From Varroa destructor (Eukaryota; Arthropoda; Arachnida; Mesostigmata; Varroidae): a stretch of 64,000 bases of DNA. The stretch lies in NCBI RefSeq assembly GCF_002443255.2, contig NW_019211456.1, positions 21,259,061-21,323,060 of the forward strand, given 5' to 3'. This document shows positions 45,025-55,593 of the stretch, one piece after another; the first letter of the stretch is position 1, and each line of letters starts with the position of its first letter. The notes beneath the pieces are model-generated. The model did no database searches, was not told where the DNA came from, and was given only the letters and a program-made list of their open reading frames with translations. The position numbers were made by a program, and so were the translations under genes.

Positions 45025-45295
45025 TTAATAGGGTATTTTCTTAATTCTACAATAGCGTTTCGGGTGTACCGTTATGGATGTATGTGCAAACATATAAACG
45101 GACGCTTGAGATCTTAAGAATCGTTTCGATATGTATGTCGTACAACACAATCGCTGGATTTCGTTAACGATAACCCTTAACGACGATGGTACCAGTTCTG
45201 CAATGACGATGCATATTTGATGATCTGATGAAGTATCTAGAATATCATCGCTAGCATTCTTTGCCGCCGTTGCGCTGGCCTCGACGGCCAAGTGT
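45025..45295 (-). CDS. candidate terminal exon, alternative to 45293-45424
   Basis: A strong minus-strand acceptor (CCTTAATTTTTTCCAAGCAG) opens a frame of about 90 codons ending in TAA; its first base completes a codon. The translation starts HLAVEASATAAKNASDDILD, has a hydrophobic middle (ICIVIAELVPSSLRVIVNEI) and a basic end (KRYCRIKKIPY). No family is recognised. It almost abuts a plus-strand candidate exon at 45293, and the two probably cannot both be right. Confidence 0.25.
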
Positions 45296-45424
45296 CTGCT
45301 TGGAAAAAATTAAGGCTTGCGCGGAGTGCGAGCTCCGTAACGTGAAATACGCCTTCGGTTACAGACCTGATCGAATCGAAATGTTAGGCTTGATAAAGTC
45401 CTTAATGCTACAAACTATGAAACG
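45293..45424 (+). CDS. candidate exon with CxxC, alternative strand
   Basis: A frame opens after GGCCTCGACGGCCAAG and ends at a consensus AAACG|GTAAGTG donor. It reads VCLEKIKACAECELRNVKYA, FGYRPDRIEMLGLIKSLM, then LQTMKR, with a CAEC pair and mostly GC-ending codons in the first half. The donor is strong and the acceptor mediocre. No partner exon or family is recognised. Confidence 0.2.
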
Positions 45425-47660
45425 GTAAGTGTACGGTGAAGCCTAAATGTTTCTCACTACTCTTTTAAATATTTAGAATAAAAATCACGTCAAAAGACAC
45501 TTTCTATGGCTACATATTGAAATGATAACAACAAGCTGCATACTTCATCTGTTTAGCAACAACAGTATAGGATTAATATGCGGTTGCATCTCACAGCAGG
45601 TTAATACAGCCGGCGAGTAATTCTCTATAGTTGTGAACAGGTTCTTTCGTTTTATACATAGTTTACTGTTATCCCAAGCCGTGTTTTATTTACTATATAA
45701 TGGCGTTTCCATTATCTGCAATACATCCTCCGATTGGCCCTGAGATCCTCGAGAACATGCGACTGCAGACAACTCACCGCCGTTGTCGGTTCATTTCTCT
45801 GCTTAAGGCTACAATGTGCGTATTCTACCGGCATGGAGATGCTGTCACGCCGACACGTGCGTTTCACCCGCATTTATATTCCCTATTAGCGATATTCTAT
45901 TGTACAGGGGAAGATACGTTTTTCCAATATCCCTCAAACCAACATCGGGAAGCGTCCTGTGCGCACGATTCAAAATCCTATGCGTATATATGCAATACAA
46001 GGTTGTAGACACATACATTTACCCGACTGACTTGTTATGGGTAAAGTTGTTTAGTCAGCTTAGAGTATATGATCGTTGGCCATCTATGCAACGATCATAA
46101 CAAATCGACATAGCAAGCGAGATATTGGTCATACTGGTGTTGATATCGCGGGGTCGACAAATACATCGAGACCATGAGACGGGCGGCGGCAAGGGAGGGT
46201 GTTGTCACCCGTAATCAAGTCGGACAGTCCTGTTCTCATAGTCCTTTCCCATTTGATTCAGCGACTTCTGTGGAAAGTAAAAAAAAAAAAGTTTGGAGAG
46301 GAGGTGTGGATCGAGACCGGCCACAGACAAAATAACGACTGAGAATGAGCAGCGGAACGCACGAGATAGGTGCTATACGTCGGGTCACTTTGAAATATGT
46401 TTTTTGAATATGCTCCTCGATGGTCGATCTCTGCTCCTGGCCTAGATCCCTCCTCACTGATGATGTCTGTCACCCCCCTTAGCCCAGTATAAGTAGCCCC
46501 ATGCCTGTCCACATGGCTATCGCTTTTCTGCATATCTCACAAATGTATGCCTCCGCGACTGTGAGTGCGCAGCATGCGAGGTCATAGGCGAACGAATACA
46601 CGGAACCGTCTGGCTAGCAACGTTGCCAGGCAGGCCGTGTCGATGGCTTGCTCCGCCAGTTGCTAGTCGAATCGTCGATGCTGCACGCTAGTAGTAGAGG
46701 AAGAGGGATTACTTGGGGGTACAGGAAAAGTTCTTAGTTGTGATATAATAGATCTGGGCTATCAGCTCAACACTGACTGACTGACTGACTACCTGACTGT
46801 CCGGAGGTATGTCTCCGATGCCTGTGGGAAGCTGATCAGCAGCAGCTCAAAGGCCAAATGGTTGACGGTTCTCAATGATCTAACAGCAGCATATTGTTGT
46901 GCCATGGAGCAGACGGAGGGATACTGTAGGGAGGAGGAGACAGGGTGGTAGTACGTCACCTAAGAATAGCTACCATGCAAACTGGGAATTTCGCGGGAGG
47001 TAGACATGAAGGACCAGGAAAGGCCGTTGCCCTTTAAAGCTGCTCATCTTGGTAGCTGGTGAAAACTGATCGACAAGTCCCAATGGACAAATCCAGCCAA
47101 TTCCCACTGCTTTCCTCAGGGTCCATCATTCTCTAACAACTTTGTACAACTAAGGAGGCAGTTGGCATATTTGGTACTACTTTTCAGGGCACTCTATATC
47201 TGAAGCTCGATATAATTCGTTTGCTACAAATACTTTATAGAAAGATTTAATGATGAATAGCTGTGTTGTAGAACAAGCAGGATCATAGAAGGGCAGCCGG
47301 TTAGCACACGTAGTAATCTAAGACGCCATACGAAGTGTTCGTTACAAGAAAGCCAAACAGCCGAGACCTGGGTGACGGTCATCATAGCGCACCGCAAGGC
47401 CATTTGGAAGTGCTATTAAACTAAATAATCTCTAGTCTCAGCAGTAGACGATTATTTCGGACCATGCTTTCTGGTCCCTCTGCCGGGACACTTACTAACA
47501 GAAATCGGTTGAAGAAGCATGAGAAAATTATTTGAAACAAAAAATGGAGCGTATATCTTTGTTTGCATCTTTTTGTTATTTTCAAAGATTCAGTCAGGTC
47601 CTTTAGTATAAGTCACTTTTCCTCTCCCCGTCTCCCTCACGGTGACCGGACATCCAAGAG
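45425..47660. other. noncoding-like stretch
   Basis: Frames of 73-102 codons at 45700-46100 (plus) and 46236-46533 (minus) have no splice or start support. A (CTGA)n tetranucleotide run of about 4.5 copies lies at 46773-46790, with CTGACTGT close by. An A-run of 12 bases occurs near 46279. No RNA gene is seen. Confidence 0.45.
46773..46790. repeat. (CTGA)n microsatellite
   Basis: Four to five copies of CTGA/ACTG in tandem, followed by an interrupted copy after ACC. Confidence 0.85.
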
Positions 47661-47924
47661 TCACGGACTGCTCGCTGACGCCGCGACGTCAGCACAGACC
47701 AGCACACTGCACACCATGCACACAAAAATACGGGAGGATGAAATAATCAACTGCAAGCAAACGAAATCTTTATCCATTTTTTTCGTGGGCCTTTTTTCTG
47801 TTCCGTCTACGGGTGTGAGTTCGCTATTGTCGCTTTTGTAGATCCTAGTCATCGTCGTTGCTTCCGCCCTCACAAGAGCTTCAACGCTTGATATCGGCGA
47901 GCTACTATTGGCGTACGTAAATGC
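47661..47924 (-). CDS. candidate terminal exon, single-pass membrane-like
   Basis: A minus-strand ACATACTTACAG|G acceptor (AG at 47926-47925), preceded by GATAAC as a possible branch site, opens a phase 0 frame of 87 codons ending in TGA. It starts AFTYANSSSPISSVEALVRA, passes a charged region (GTEKRPTKKMDKD) and ends in a Cys-rich hydrophobic stretch (IFVCMVCSVLVCADVAA), as in a C-terminal membrane anchor. The plus strand at the same point reads CCT|GTAAGTATG, a good donor, so strand assignment is uncertain. A 92-codon plus frame overlaps. Confidence 0.28.
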   Translation of the reverse strand, partial: AFTYANSSSPISSVEALVRAEATTMTRIYKSDNSELTPVDGTEKRPTKKMDKDFVCLQLIISSSRIFVCMVCSVLVCADVAASASSP

Positions 47925-48739
47925 CTGTAAGTATGTTATCGTTATAGCTGTGACTGAAAACACTACGAACAAAGTCTCATTCGTTAGAACTACGTAGTGT
48001 GTTATAGTAAGGCCGATTGTTTTTATGCAGTTGCATGTATGTGTGTATGTTTCTGTGTATAGGTCCTATGAACACGCAGACTATGGAAAAGTTATCGTAT
48101 ATTGTATTATTGTTATTTAACTTCTATATACGAAGCCTTGGCTTTGGCGATTGCTTTGAATTTTTTTTTCTACTTTTGTCTTCACAGTTGATGGAGTCTT
48201 GATAGAGCCAGAGGACTGGCTGAAAATTCTTTGCGGTGAAGGGTTCGCCTATTTCGTGAGCCATTGGATTCGCTATAGCGTATTGTACACACGCCGGCGT
48301 TGATTGCAAAGGACATGGCTGACTCGTTTGATCTGTTACGAACAGCCAATACTAAATTACTCCACTGATTGTGTACACGCATGGGTAAAGTACGTAGTAA
48401 CAAAGATCATGATAGAACATACTTAGGTTTGCTTGGACAAATAACTGTGCTCCACTTATTTGTAGTAATAGCTAGGAATGAGCACTGTTAACTCCGTATT
48501 GCACAAACAAATATCGTCTAGTGTAAAAACTATGACTGTGTTTTGCTCGTTGATCCTTAATTAGCTCGTTGGAATCACCAACTTTCTCAGCTCATGCAGT
48601 ATTTCCATGGTGCTTGCTATAGCCAACTCTGACATGAAGCCAACTCTGTTTCAGTGGTTGTGGATGCAACGATGACATATGCATTGTAGTAAACAGGATG
48701 CTTTATAAAGAGAATTTCATTAAATCGTTGACAATATTA
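47925..48739. other. noncoding-like stretch
   Basis: Short frames of about 61-73 codons (48017-48202 plus, 48124-48403 minus) lack support. A T9 run precedes the minus-strand frame boundary near 48162. Nothing else is seen. Confidence 0.45.
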
Positions 48740-48911
48740 CTAACAACGTTCCGGTAATGTTCTATCAGTAGTTTTTGAAAAAGTATCGTATCTTGTACTA
48801 TTGCTCTTCGAACAGATAGAGCCCTCACACAAACGAAACACCGAACGCTCATACGAACGGTTGATGAACATCTTTTTGTCCACAGATTCGTCACGGTAGG
48901 GGTCATAACAA
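48740..48911 (-). CDS. candidate terminal exon, frame ambiguous
   Basis: After the minus-strand site TATATATACAAGCAG a frame of 57 codons runs to TAG (CYDPYRDESVDKKMFINRSY, then ERSVFRLCEGSICSKS). A second minus frame of 67 codons (48703-48906) starts with ATG close by and is also open and basic. Two good-looking frames over the same bases show how little openness proves here. No family is recognised. Confidence 0.15.
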
Positions 48912-51900
48912 CTGCTTGTATATATATATATAGTATTGTGAATTTTCATCATCTGTATTATACCCACGCGTTCTGACAGTAAATGTCCATGATCGAATTG
49001 GCTCTATATGAGATGTCTTGAGACAAGCCATCTTTAATGGAAAATATAACCTGTAGACTAACGATGCGAAGATAAATGACAAGTGAAGGACTATAATAAT
49101 TGTATAAATCAATCAATTTCAAACAAAATATTTTGGGCCTGTTGGGTCTGCAGGTAATAGTAAATTCTAGGCATGAATAATTGTGATCTCGGTCAATACA
49201 GGGTGTTATAAATTTTTACAAGATAAAAGCTTTAGATGTAATGTGCTTAAACATTACTGTTGTGCTACGCTAATATTCCCTATATTCTAAATCAGCCATA
49301 TGAAAACACCTTCCTCAACTGTAGCCGTACATGCCTTTGCATAATCATGTATAATATAAAAAAACATACTAGAATATATTTGTGATACACCTTATATGAG
49401 TCCCGGAATCGCCTTGTGGCCCAGAAAACTTGGGCCAGTTCTCAGGGACCAGCATTTGGGCAAGCGGATCCATATCCTGGCCATGTTTAGAGCGATATAT
49501 AGACGGTTTGAGTTATGGGGTAAACGAGACCAGTAGTTTGGTCTGTGACGTGGAGGCACATATGAGAATCAGCAGCGCTGCCAATATGAGAAAACCCAGG
49601 TCAATATGGAAATGAGCTTCAGAGGACCAACCTAAGACATAGCCGTCCTATATTCGTGGCCACTTCAGTGGAAAGTTCAGCTCTGCGACTTTTATGCTTA
49701 CTAGCAAAAATATGAGACATTTGACGATAATTTATCAGGCTAACGTATGTAGTAAAATAGTAAATGCGATGGCTGATATCCTTTGGGCTTACTGATGAAT
49801 TAGCATCGTTACGCGGTCTCGAAGTATCGTCCCAGGATACCGCTAAGATTATAGTCGAAATAGGAAACAGATGAATCGTGGCGTCCCCCTTTAGCCGAAC
49901 TGCTTAAGCAATAGACGATTTGTTACACAGTGGCCTAGTTCCTAAACTGTGCTAAGCTGTAACTGCAAAAAGCCTTGGACGCGTATTAGAAAGCTGAGAC
50001 CTGTGGCCAATTTAAGGAGAAACAAAAACAAGAACAGACTGCAATCACGATAGCTCTGAAGGAATCAACAATAGCAAAAAGTCAATATTGATTCCAGTTA
50101 TCATAGAAATTCGTAATACAGAAGACGTGTCACTAAATTGCATTTCTGGTCTTAACTCTTCTTCCACCTATCCACGGTAGTGTCGTTTTGCTTAAGATAA
50201 GATTCGCGTTTATCAACGCTGAGTTTTTTGCTATTTATAGATTACTAAGCACGGATGATCATAACGATGAGTACCGTGAGAACCGTCTATGATTAATGAC
50301 AATAAGTGGCAACGAAATCTATCTCAGGGACTCCCTCATTGTCATTTGGTTAACTTATGAATAAAATACGATTTATATAGAAATCTAATGATGAGGCCTA
50401 CAATTTTCGATTTCATAGTGACGCGCTTTACTTTGCTAAAAGGATATAGAATTGTATGAGTTTTCTTGTCAGCGTGCAGGCAAGCAAAAATGCTGTTTGT
50501 GAAGCGTGTGTCGACATTCGTTTTCCTTATATGTTATCAAAGCAGATCGACTTCGCCTTATAGTTCATTGAAGCAATGGATGTCACCTGCGTAGACAGAG
50601 GCCACGAACAACTCGGATAAGATTAGATATTATATATATATTACGTGTGATTCAACATCAAACATTCAACTACAAATAATAGAAAATGCAAATCCCATGT
50701 TTAGGACAAAGGCAATATACTATCTGCACATTTTGCGCACTCCGACCTAAAGCTGGCCACAGAGAATAACTTACAATTAAAAGGCTGCATAGATTCGAAG
50801 GCAATGGGTTGAATAGGTGGGGAATACGTCATAACGTTTCGTGAGGAAATCATAGATCATGTATTTCTTTGATGCGAGTAAAGCAGCGTAATTGTTTTGA
50901 TTCCCCATTCCGTGATCAAAAGGCGTACGCGTTATCTTTCTAGTCTCTTTTTTAATGCGCAGTTTTCCCAAATGTTAGCACTACTGTCAAATTTATTGGC
51001 TTCATCTAAGACGACACATTGAAGCCCTTGCACCAATAACAGTGCAAAGTTACTCGCCGCGTAGGACCAAAAGACGTTATCGGCTAAAAGGTTATAACCC
51101 TTGCTTCTATTTCCAGGTATTTTAATTTGCATTGAAATAATGTGGGAAATTGAACGTCCATTGGAATGGCCAAAATTAATATATTTATGCAGCAAATTTG
51201 CGGAGAACGAAAAAAAAAAAACAATATTCAGTGCATCAAATGCAACTGGACACGTATATGTGTGCAAACAGCTCCATATTAACAATCTTTAGCTTAAAAT
51301 ATTATCGTCTCCTAGTCACTGAAAACATCGGCTACAACCTTTTTTTTTTCCCTAAACCAACCTTACCTAAATGGAGTGATACAACAGCATAAATATAGAC
51401 CGTATTTTGTGCGAAAAATATATTTTACTTAGACAGACCACCTTACGTACACGATCAATGGAACCGTTTTGTACTAACCTTTTCTATTGTGCTACTAATT
51501 GTGATTCATACAAAGTATCAACTCCAACAAATTGCTCTATTCTCCTAAATGAACCTCTGCACACTTCTTAGAGACATGGTACTTACTCCTCCTGTGGTCC
51601 CGTATAAGCATTGGATGGCCTACAGATGCTTTGTGACGAGGCGCTGTCAGCAAACTTACATTATTCTCCGTACGCGTATCTACAGTAGTCGAAGGGCCTT
51701 TTTTTTTGCAAATCATTTATCACGTCTCAACTGCTGGGCATTTCTCAAATGAATCATTGTTGCAAGGCGACTTCAACAAACATCAGCTTGCCGTCTGCTG
51801 ATCCACGTTCCTTTGCCATACTCGGCCCGGTTTGTACTATACTTTGAAAATTTGCAGGACTGCCATAATTCTAAGGACATATAGTTTCTGTGCAGTTCGT

Positions 51901-52008
51901 GCTCTCGTTGTCGTTGATAATTGCGTAGCGAACAGAATGCCGATTTCGTTGAGTGTGCAGGAGACAGGTTACACGCTTCAGTGATCAATCGGGGCGTCAT
52001 GATAAACA
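48912..52008. other. mostly AT-rich noncoding stretch
   Basis: Several parts (48920-49400, 50180-50720, 51090-51480) are AT-rich. A minus-strand frame near 49518-49645 would encode a hydrophobic segment (DLGFLILAALLILICASTSQ) between two stops, possibly an unlinked exon. TGGCCCA and TGGGCCA flank seven bases near 49418-49438, a small hairpin. Frames at 50777-51292 (minus) and 51549-51752 (plus) have no splice support. Confidence 0.4.
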
Positions 52009-52220
52009 ATGGCCACTGAAGGATTCAATCGACTCATGTATCACTCTATATGCCTATCATCTTCTGTAACCTTTGGCGATACTTTTCCTCCAGCTTATCT
52101 AGCCACTTGTCGCCGCATCGTCTCTTCTACTCGGGGAGGATTGCTGTTTCTTAACGCCGCCGACACCTGTCCTGTTCTCGATCCTGTTATGGATTGCAGC
52201 CGCTTCGGGACTATGTACAG
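52009..52220 (+). CDS. candidate first coding exon
   Basis: The start AACAATGG has A at -3 and G at +4. The frame runs 70 codons to ATGTACAG|GTAAACGG, a consensus donor, leaving two bases (phase 2). The translation begins MATEGFNRLMYHSICLSSSV and ends DPVMDCSRFGTMY; it has several cysteines and no clear signal peptide. Joined to the exon at 53520, which starts with one codon-completing base, the frame stays open to a stop and predicts about 114 residues. No family is recognised. A 78-codon minus frame ends just before the ATG. Confidence 0.33.
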
Positions 52221-53042
52221 GTAAACGGTATCGAAGCTCTAAGTGAGTGACGAACTCGGTAAATTCCAACTGTGCCATATCAAAGCGTACATAGCTATTA
52301 CTGCGTAAAATGATGTAGTTTATCGTTTCTTAACATAGACTGAACTTAGCTCGTACCTGATCGATGGTTGGTGACGAGCAGTGTAACACAGACCTACGCA
52401 GTCAAAGGAAACGGGAGAGCAAATATGAACATCAACGTAGCTAATTCTACAACAAACTTATTGATAATTTCGGACAACTTGAGTGGCGCATAAATGCTGT
52501 CGACTGTGTGAAAAGTAAGGAAAGTATTTGTTGCGCTCATCGTTCCTATTGTACGCTGTCCCGAATTCCAATGATCACAAAATAACATCGTTTTAAGTAA
52601 GTTGAAGTTTCGCTATAGTCGTTCTACTATAGATGCGGTGTCTGTTATTATAATTGTATATTATAGCACGACACGTTCACCAGTTGGTTCTACGTATGAT
52701 ACAACGCACGAAGAAGTTCGTGTAGGAAATATTAGCTTTGCTAATTTGGACAGATTAGCCAAACTGTGATAAGAATCATATGTTCTTTCTTATGCTGTCA
52801 TAAGTTTTAAGACGGCGTTTTTTTCAACATAACATATAAACAGTTAACACCATTTCCCCTAGAGGGCGCCTGTGGCCTGTGAACTGATGCACAATAAAAC
52901 AGTCACCACAAAGGCAGTCTAAGGCGTCCACCCTTCACTAAACAGTGACGTGACCGGCCTTTCGCCTAATGGTTAGAGTGGAATAAATGATTTAATTTTC
53001 TTCCGTGTTACTTTGCTCCAAGATGTCCGTTCGTCCTTTTAG
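52221..53042 (+). other. possible intron
   Basis: AT-rich from about 52580 to 52870 and without a supported feature. If 52009-52220 is spliced to 53520-53652 it is the first part of a 1,299-nt intron. It ends in TGTCCGTTCGTCCTTTTAG, a strong acceptor that opens the alternative frame listed next. Confidence 0.25.
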
Positions 53043-53381
53043 GTAAACAACGTAATCAATCAAACCGGTCCACCGTTGCCATCAGCAGCAGGTTGTTGTG
53101 ATACTTCAAGGAACAAAACGCCGCGTTTATTTGTTTCTGAGTGTGCGTCCGTCTCTCTTAATCCAGTATTTTTCCGCTGCACCTTTTCGACTCGGATTTT
53201 TTACCTTTCGAGCCCCAGTCCACCTTCTTTACGACTGGGTCCTCTTTCGTTTCTGTTTGCGCGTGCGAGCGTATGTGCGTGCAGGTGCAGACTTCGAGAT
53301 GTTTCTATGTCTTTCATTGTTTGTGGCGTTAGCCCAAACGTATCTCTTACACACATCAATGAGCGGTTACGGCGTCTCTAA
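53043..53381 (+). CDS. candidate terminal exon, alternative model
   Basis: Right after TCGTCCTTTTAG the frame is open for 112 codons to TAA (VNNVINQTGPPLPSAAGCCD at the start, Cys/Ser/Arg-rich later). Another frame from the CAGCAGCAG site at about 53094 is open for 128 codons to TGA at 53481. Neither is in phase with the 52009-52220 exon. The DNA is GC-rich and pyrimidine-rich on this strand, which lengthens frames. No motif is recognised. Confidence 0.17.
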   Translation, partial: VNNVINQTGPPLPSAAGCCDTSRNKTPRLFVSECASVSLNPVFFRCTFSTRIFYLSSPSPPSLRLGPLSFLFARASVCACRCRLRDVSMSFIVCGVSPNVSLTHINERLRRL

Positions 53382-53519
53382 CAGCGGCGACAAACGGCCG
53401 TCGACAGCTGTCTTATCATCACAGATAGACGCAGACATGTATACCCGATCGCGCACACGAACGGAACGACGGCCACACTGAGGTGCCTCTCCATTTTCGT
53501 CGTGGACCTACACGTTTAG

Positions 53520-53652
53520 CTGCCTGCTGCCGGAGCGTCTGTTGGGCGCAAAGATGGAATCTTACTACCGAATACTATTATCAGAAGCAAAGGAAGCACT
53601 AACAACTATTGCAATTATCACCGCTTTTTTTGAAACAGGAGTACCAGCATAA
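53520..53652 (+). CDS. candidate terminal exon, pairs with 52009
   Basis: An acceptor (GTGGACCTACACGTTTAG) opens a frame whose first base completes a codon, matching the two spare bases of the 52009-52220 exon. It reads CLLPERLLGAKMESYYRILL, then SEAKEALTTIAIITAFF, ending in TAA at 53650-53652. The last third is hydrophobic and could anchor in a membrane. An internal ATG at 53554 sits in perfect context (AAAGATGG), so a 32-codon independent small ORF is an alternative reading. Confidence 0.28.
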
Positions 53653-53671
53653 GTAACAATATCGATGATAC

Positions 53672-53893
53672 ATGTATGACAATTTGCCGCAAAACAATAG
53701 TCGTACCGTGGATTTAGCGTGTAACAGGGACAAGCATTTTCAGTGGATATTTCTCGCGTTTAACATGACCTACATCAGGGCAGATACTGACATGGAATCT
53801 GTTCGAACTACACAGGGACGGGGACCGAAAGGCTGGCTAGAGTCTGTCAACGTGCTGCCAATGATAACGAATTTCAACAGAGTTAGATCCTAG
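53672..53893 (+). CDS. candidate ORF (73 aa)
   Basis: An ATG with T at -3 starts a 73-codon frame ending in TAG. The product has an even residue mix (MYDNLPQNNSRTVDLACNRD, later TDMESVRTTQGRGPKGWLES) and few low-complexity parts. A splice acceptor TTTTTTTGAAACAG lies 33 bases upstream, but that frame closes before the ATG. No family is recognised. Confidence 0.18.
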   Translation: MYDNLPQNNSRTVDLACNRDKHFQWIFLAFNMTYIRADTDMESVRTTQGRGPKGWLESVNVLPMITNFNRVRS

Positions 53894-55571
53894 GGAACAA
53901 GCTAAGTCAGCTGTCCAAGTAAATGAAATCAGGCATTCAAAGCTATGGTATAAACCGCACGAGAAGTACGGGTTTTTATACAGCGGAATGGAGACCCCCT
54001 AAGAGCTAACAGCAAGCCGTTAGCTTAATCAAAACTGCTGCGCGGGAACGAATGACACCCGTGAACAGAACAGGTGCATAGACAAAAACATTCTTAGATA
54101 GAAGACCTTGTCTTGTCTGCACGAAGTTGATTCTTTTGAAATGGATACATACATAGACTTACATAGGAAATGCGGCCACGTGTCATGCATACCACGGATA
54201 TGAATACGTACATATACAGACGTATATAAAATCGCATATTCGTTCCACACTTCAAAAGACTTTTTATTATGCGATCGGGGTATTCCGTCCAATTGGGCGG
54301 GATGCATACGAGTACGCCGACTTGTTTCAGTCGCGGCATATAAAGATGGTAGACGACTCTAGCGCAGAAAACTTTTTTATCTAGAAGAGTCTGCTTGACG
54401 GCGCCTTTTATTAATGCTAGGAACAGTATTTCCATGTTACATGTCAGTTGTTTAGCAGGTCGGCTAGGTCGAGCACAGTTGTTAGTAAAACTTAGAAGGC
54501 AAAATAGCGGGTTTTGTATTGTAGCAGCTCGTAGTCGCTAAGCCGGCATTATTTCACAATACTTTCGCCACTTTTTCCAGAGTCATTCCTCACGCATGGC
54601 TACGTTCAGATAAAAGGAGGTTAAATGAGCAATTTGGGCCTACTCGTTCGGCCTGCGTAAAGCTTTGATTGACAAATGTATCGTACACAGGTAAGCTGTG
54701 TAGGGCTCAGATCATAGACGCAAAAAGATGGCAGGCATCTAGTGATGTAAACTTCGTATTTTACTGTTCTTTTTTTCGCGACATACTACAACAATGACAT
54801 GCATATCCATTGATGATCACATTTAGCATGCAATACATCAAAAGAACAAGTCCATATCTGTTTCGAACGGCGTCCCTATGGAAAACAAATCACCTCTCCC
54901 GGTAGAACTGAACAGCAGGAGCAATCGTCGTAGTAAAAGTAATAGTGATAGGGAGCGTCTCTGCATCTGTGTACCGAAGCAAACCATCCAAGTAAATTCT
55001 TGATTTGTGTTTGTCGTCGTCGCCGCCGCCGCCTTCGAGAAGAGGTTTGCCAAAGAGCGAGGAATAACGACGCCCTGAAGTAGCGGCAATGGCCATCGTA
55101 ATCACAAAAATTTTGTTGCTGCTGGCGTTATCGTAAAGTTCCGTCAAGAGTGCAAAATATTGCTCTAGCTAGCGCTTATATGCGCAAGCTGCCCTGACTT
55201 TTCGTTTACCAGTTTACCTTGGCCGTAGCTCGTCCGTTTACTCGTCTGGTCGCATTGCGCATCGCGCTAGTTGCTAGTCGCTACCCTAATTTATCCTTCT
55301 TTCCTGCCACCCTTGCGCCCTTCCCTCGACGTTGAATAACCCGAACTGAGCGAGGCAAGGCGATGGAAGCGAATCCACCCACGTCTCGTACGCCGACAAC
55401 GGGATAAAATACCGGACGCCGGCGCGAGCTGCCGGGTCAGCCGACAAGTACGGCGACGCTGACGACCACGATGAAAAGGGATCTTAAGCAGACGTTTGGC
55501 AAGCGAACCACTCTCATAAATAGTTGTCCAGAGTGGATTCATCTTACCAGCGCGAGCGGAGTCACCCATCC
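53894..55571. other. noncoding-like stretch
   Basis: Two overlapping minus frames (54029-54307, 54094-54435) and a pair at 54838-55147 around a (GTC)(GCC)n run near 55014-55035 have no supporting signals. From 55270 to 55500 the DNA is GC-rich and includes the start of a 90-codon plus frame that runs through the poly-G. Nothing is recognised. Confidence 0.4.
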
Positions 55572-55593
55572 GGGGGGGGGGGGGGGGGGGGGG
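55572..55593 (+). repeat. poly-G run of 22
   Basis: Twenty-two consecutive guanines, preceded by CATCC and followed by AGCG. Such runs are rare because they mutate and stall polymerases readily; they form G-quadruplexes on the G strand. The count may be inexact in the assembly, since homopolymers of this length are often miscalled. In frame it would give poly-Gly on plus or poly-Pro on minus. Confidence 0.95.

Noticed and set aside
49198..49400. ACAGGGTGTTATAAA resembling the terminal repeat of a mariner-type element, with a TGATACACCTTAT-like sequence about 190 bases on
   Set aside because: The two ends are not reverse complements of each other, no TA target duplication is clear and no transposase-like frame lies between them.
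52955..52985. CTAATGGTTAGAGTGG resembling a tRNA D-arm
   Set aside because: No anticodon arm or T-arm follows; the next bases are AT-rich.
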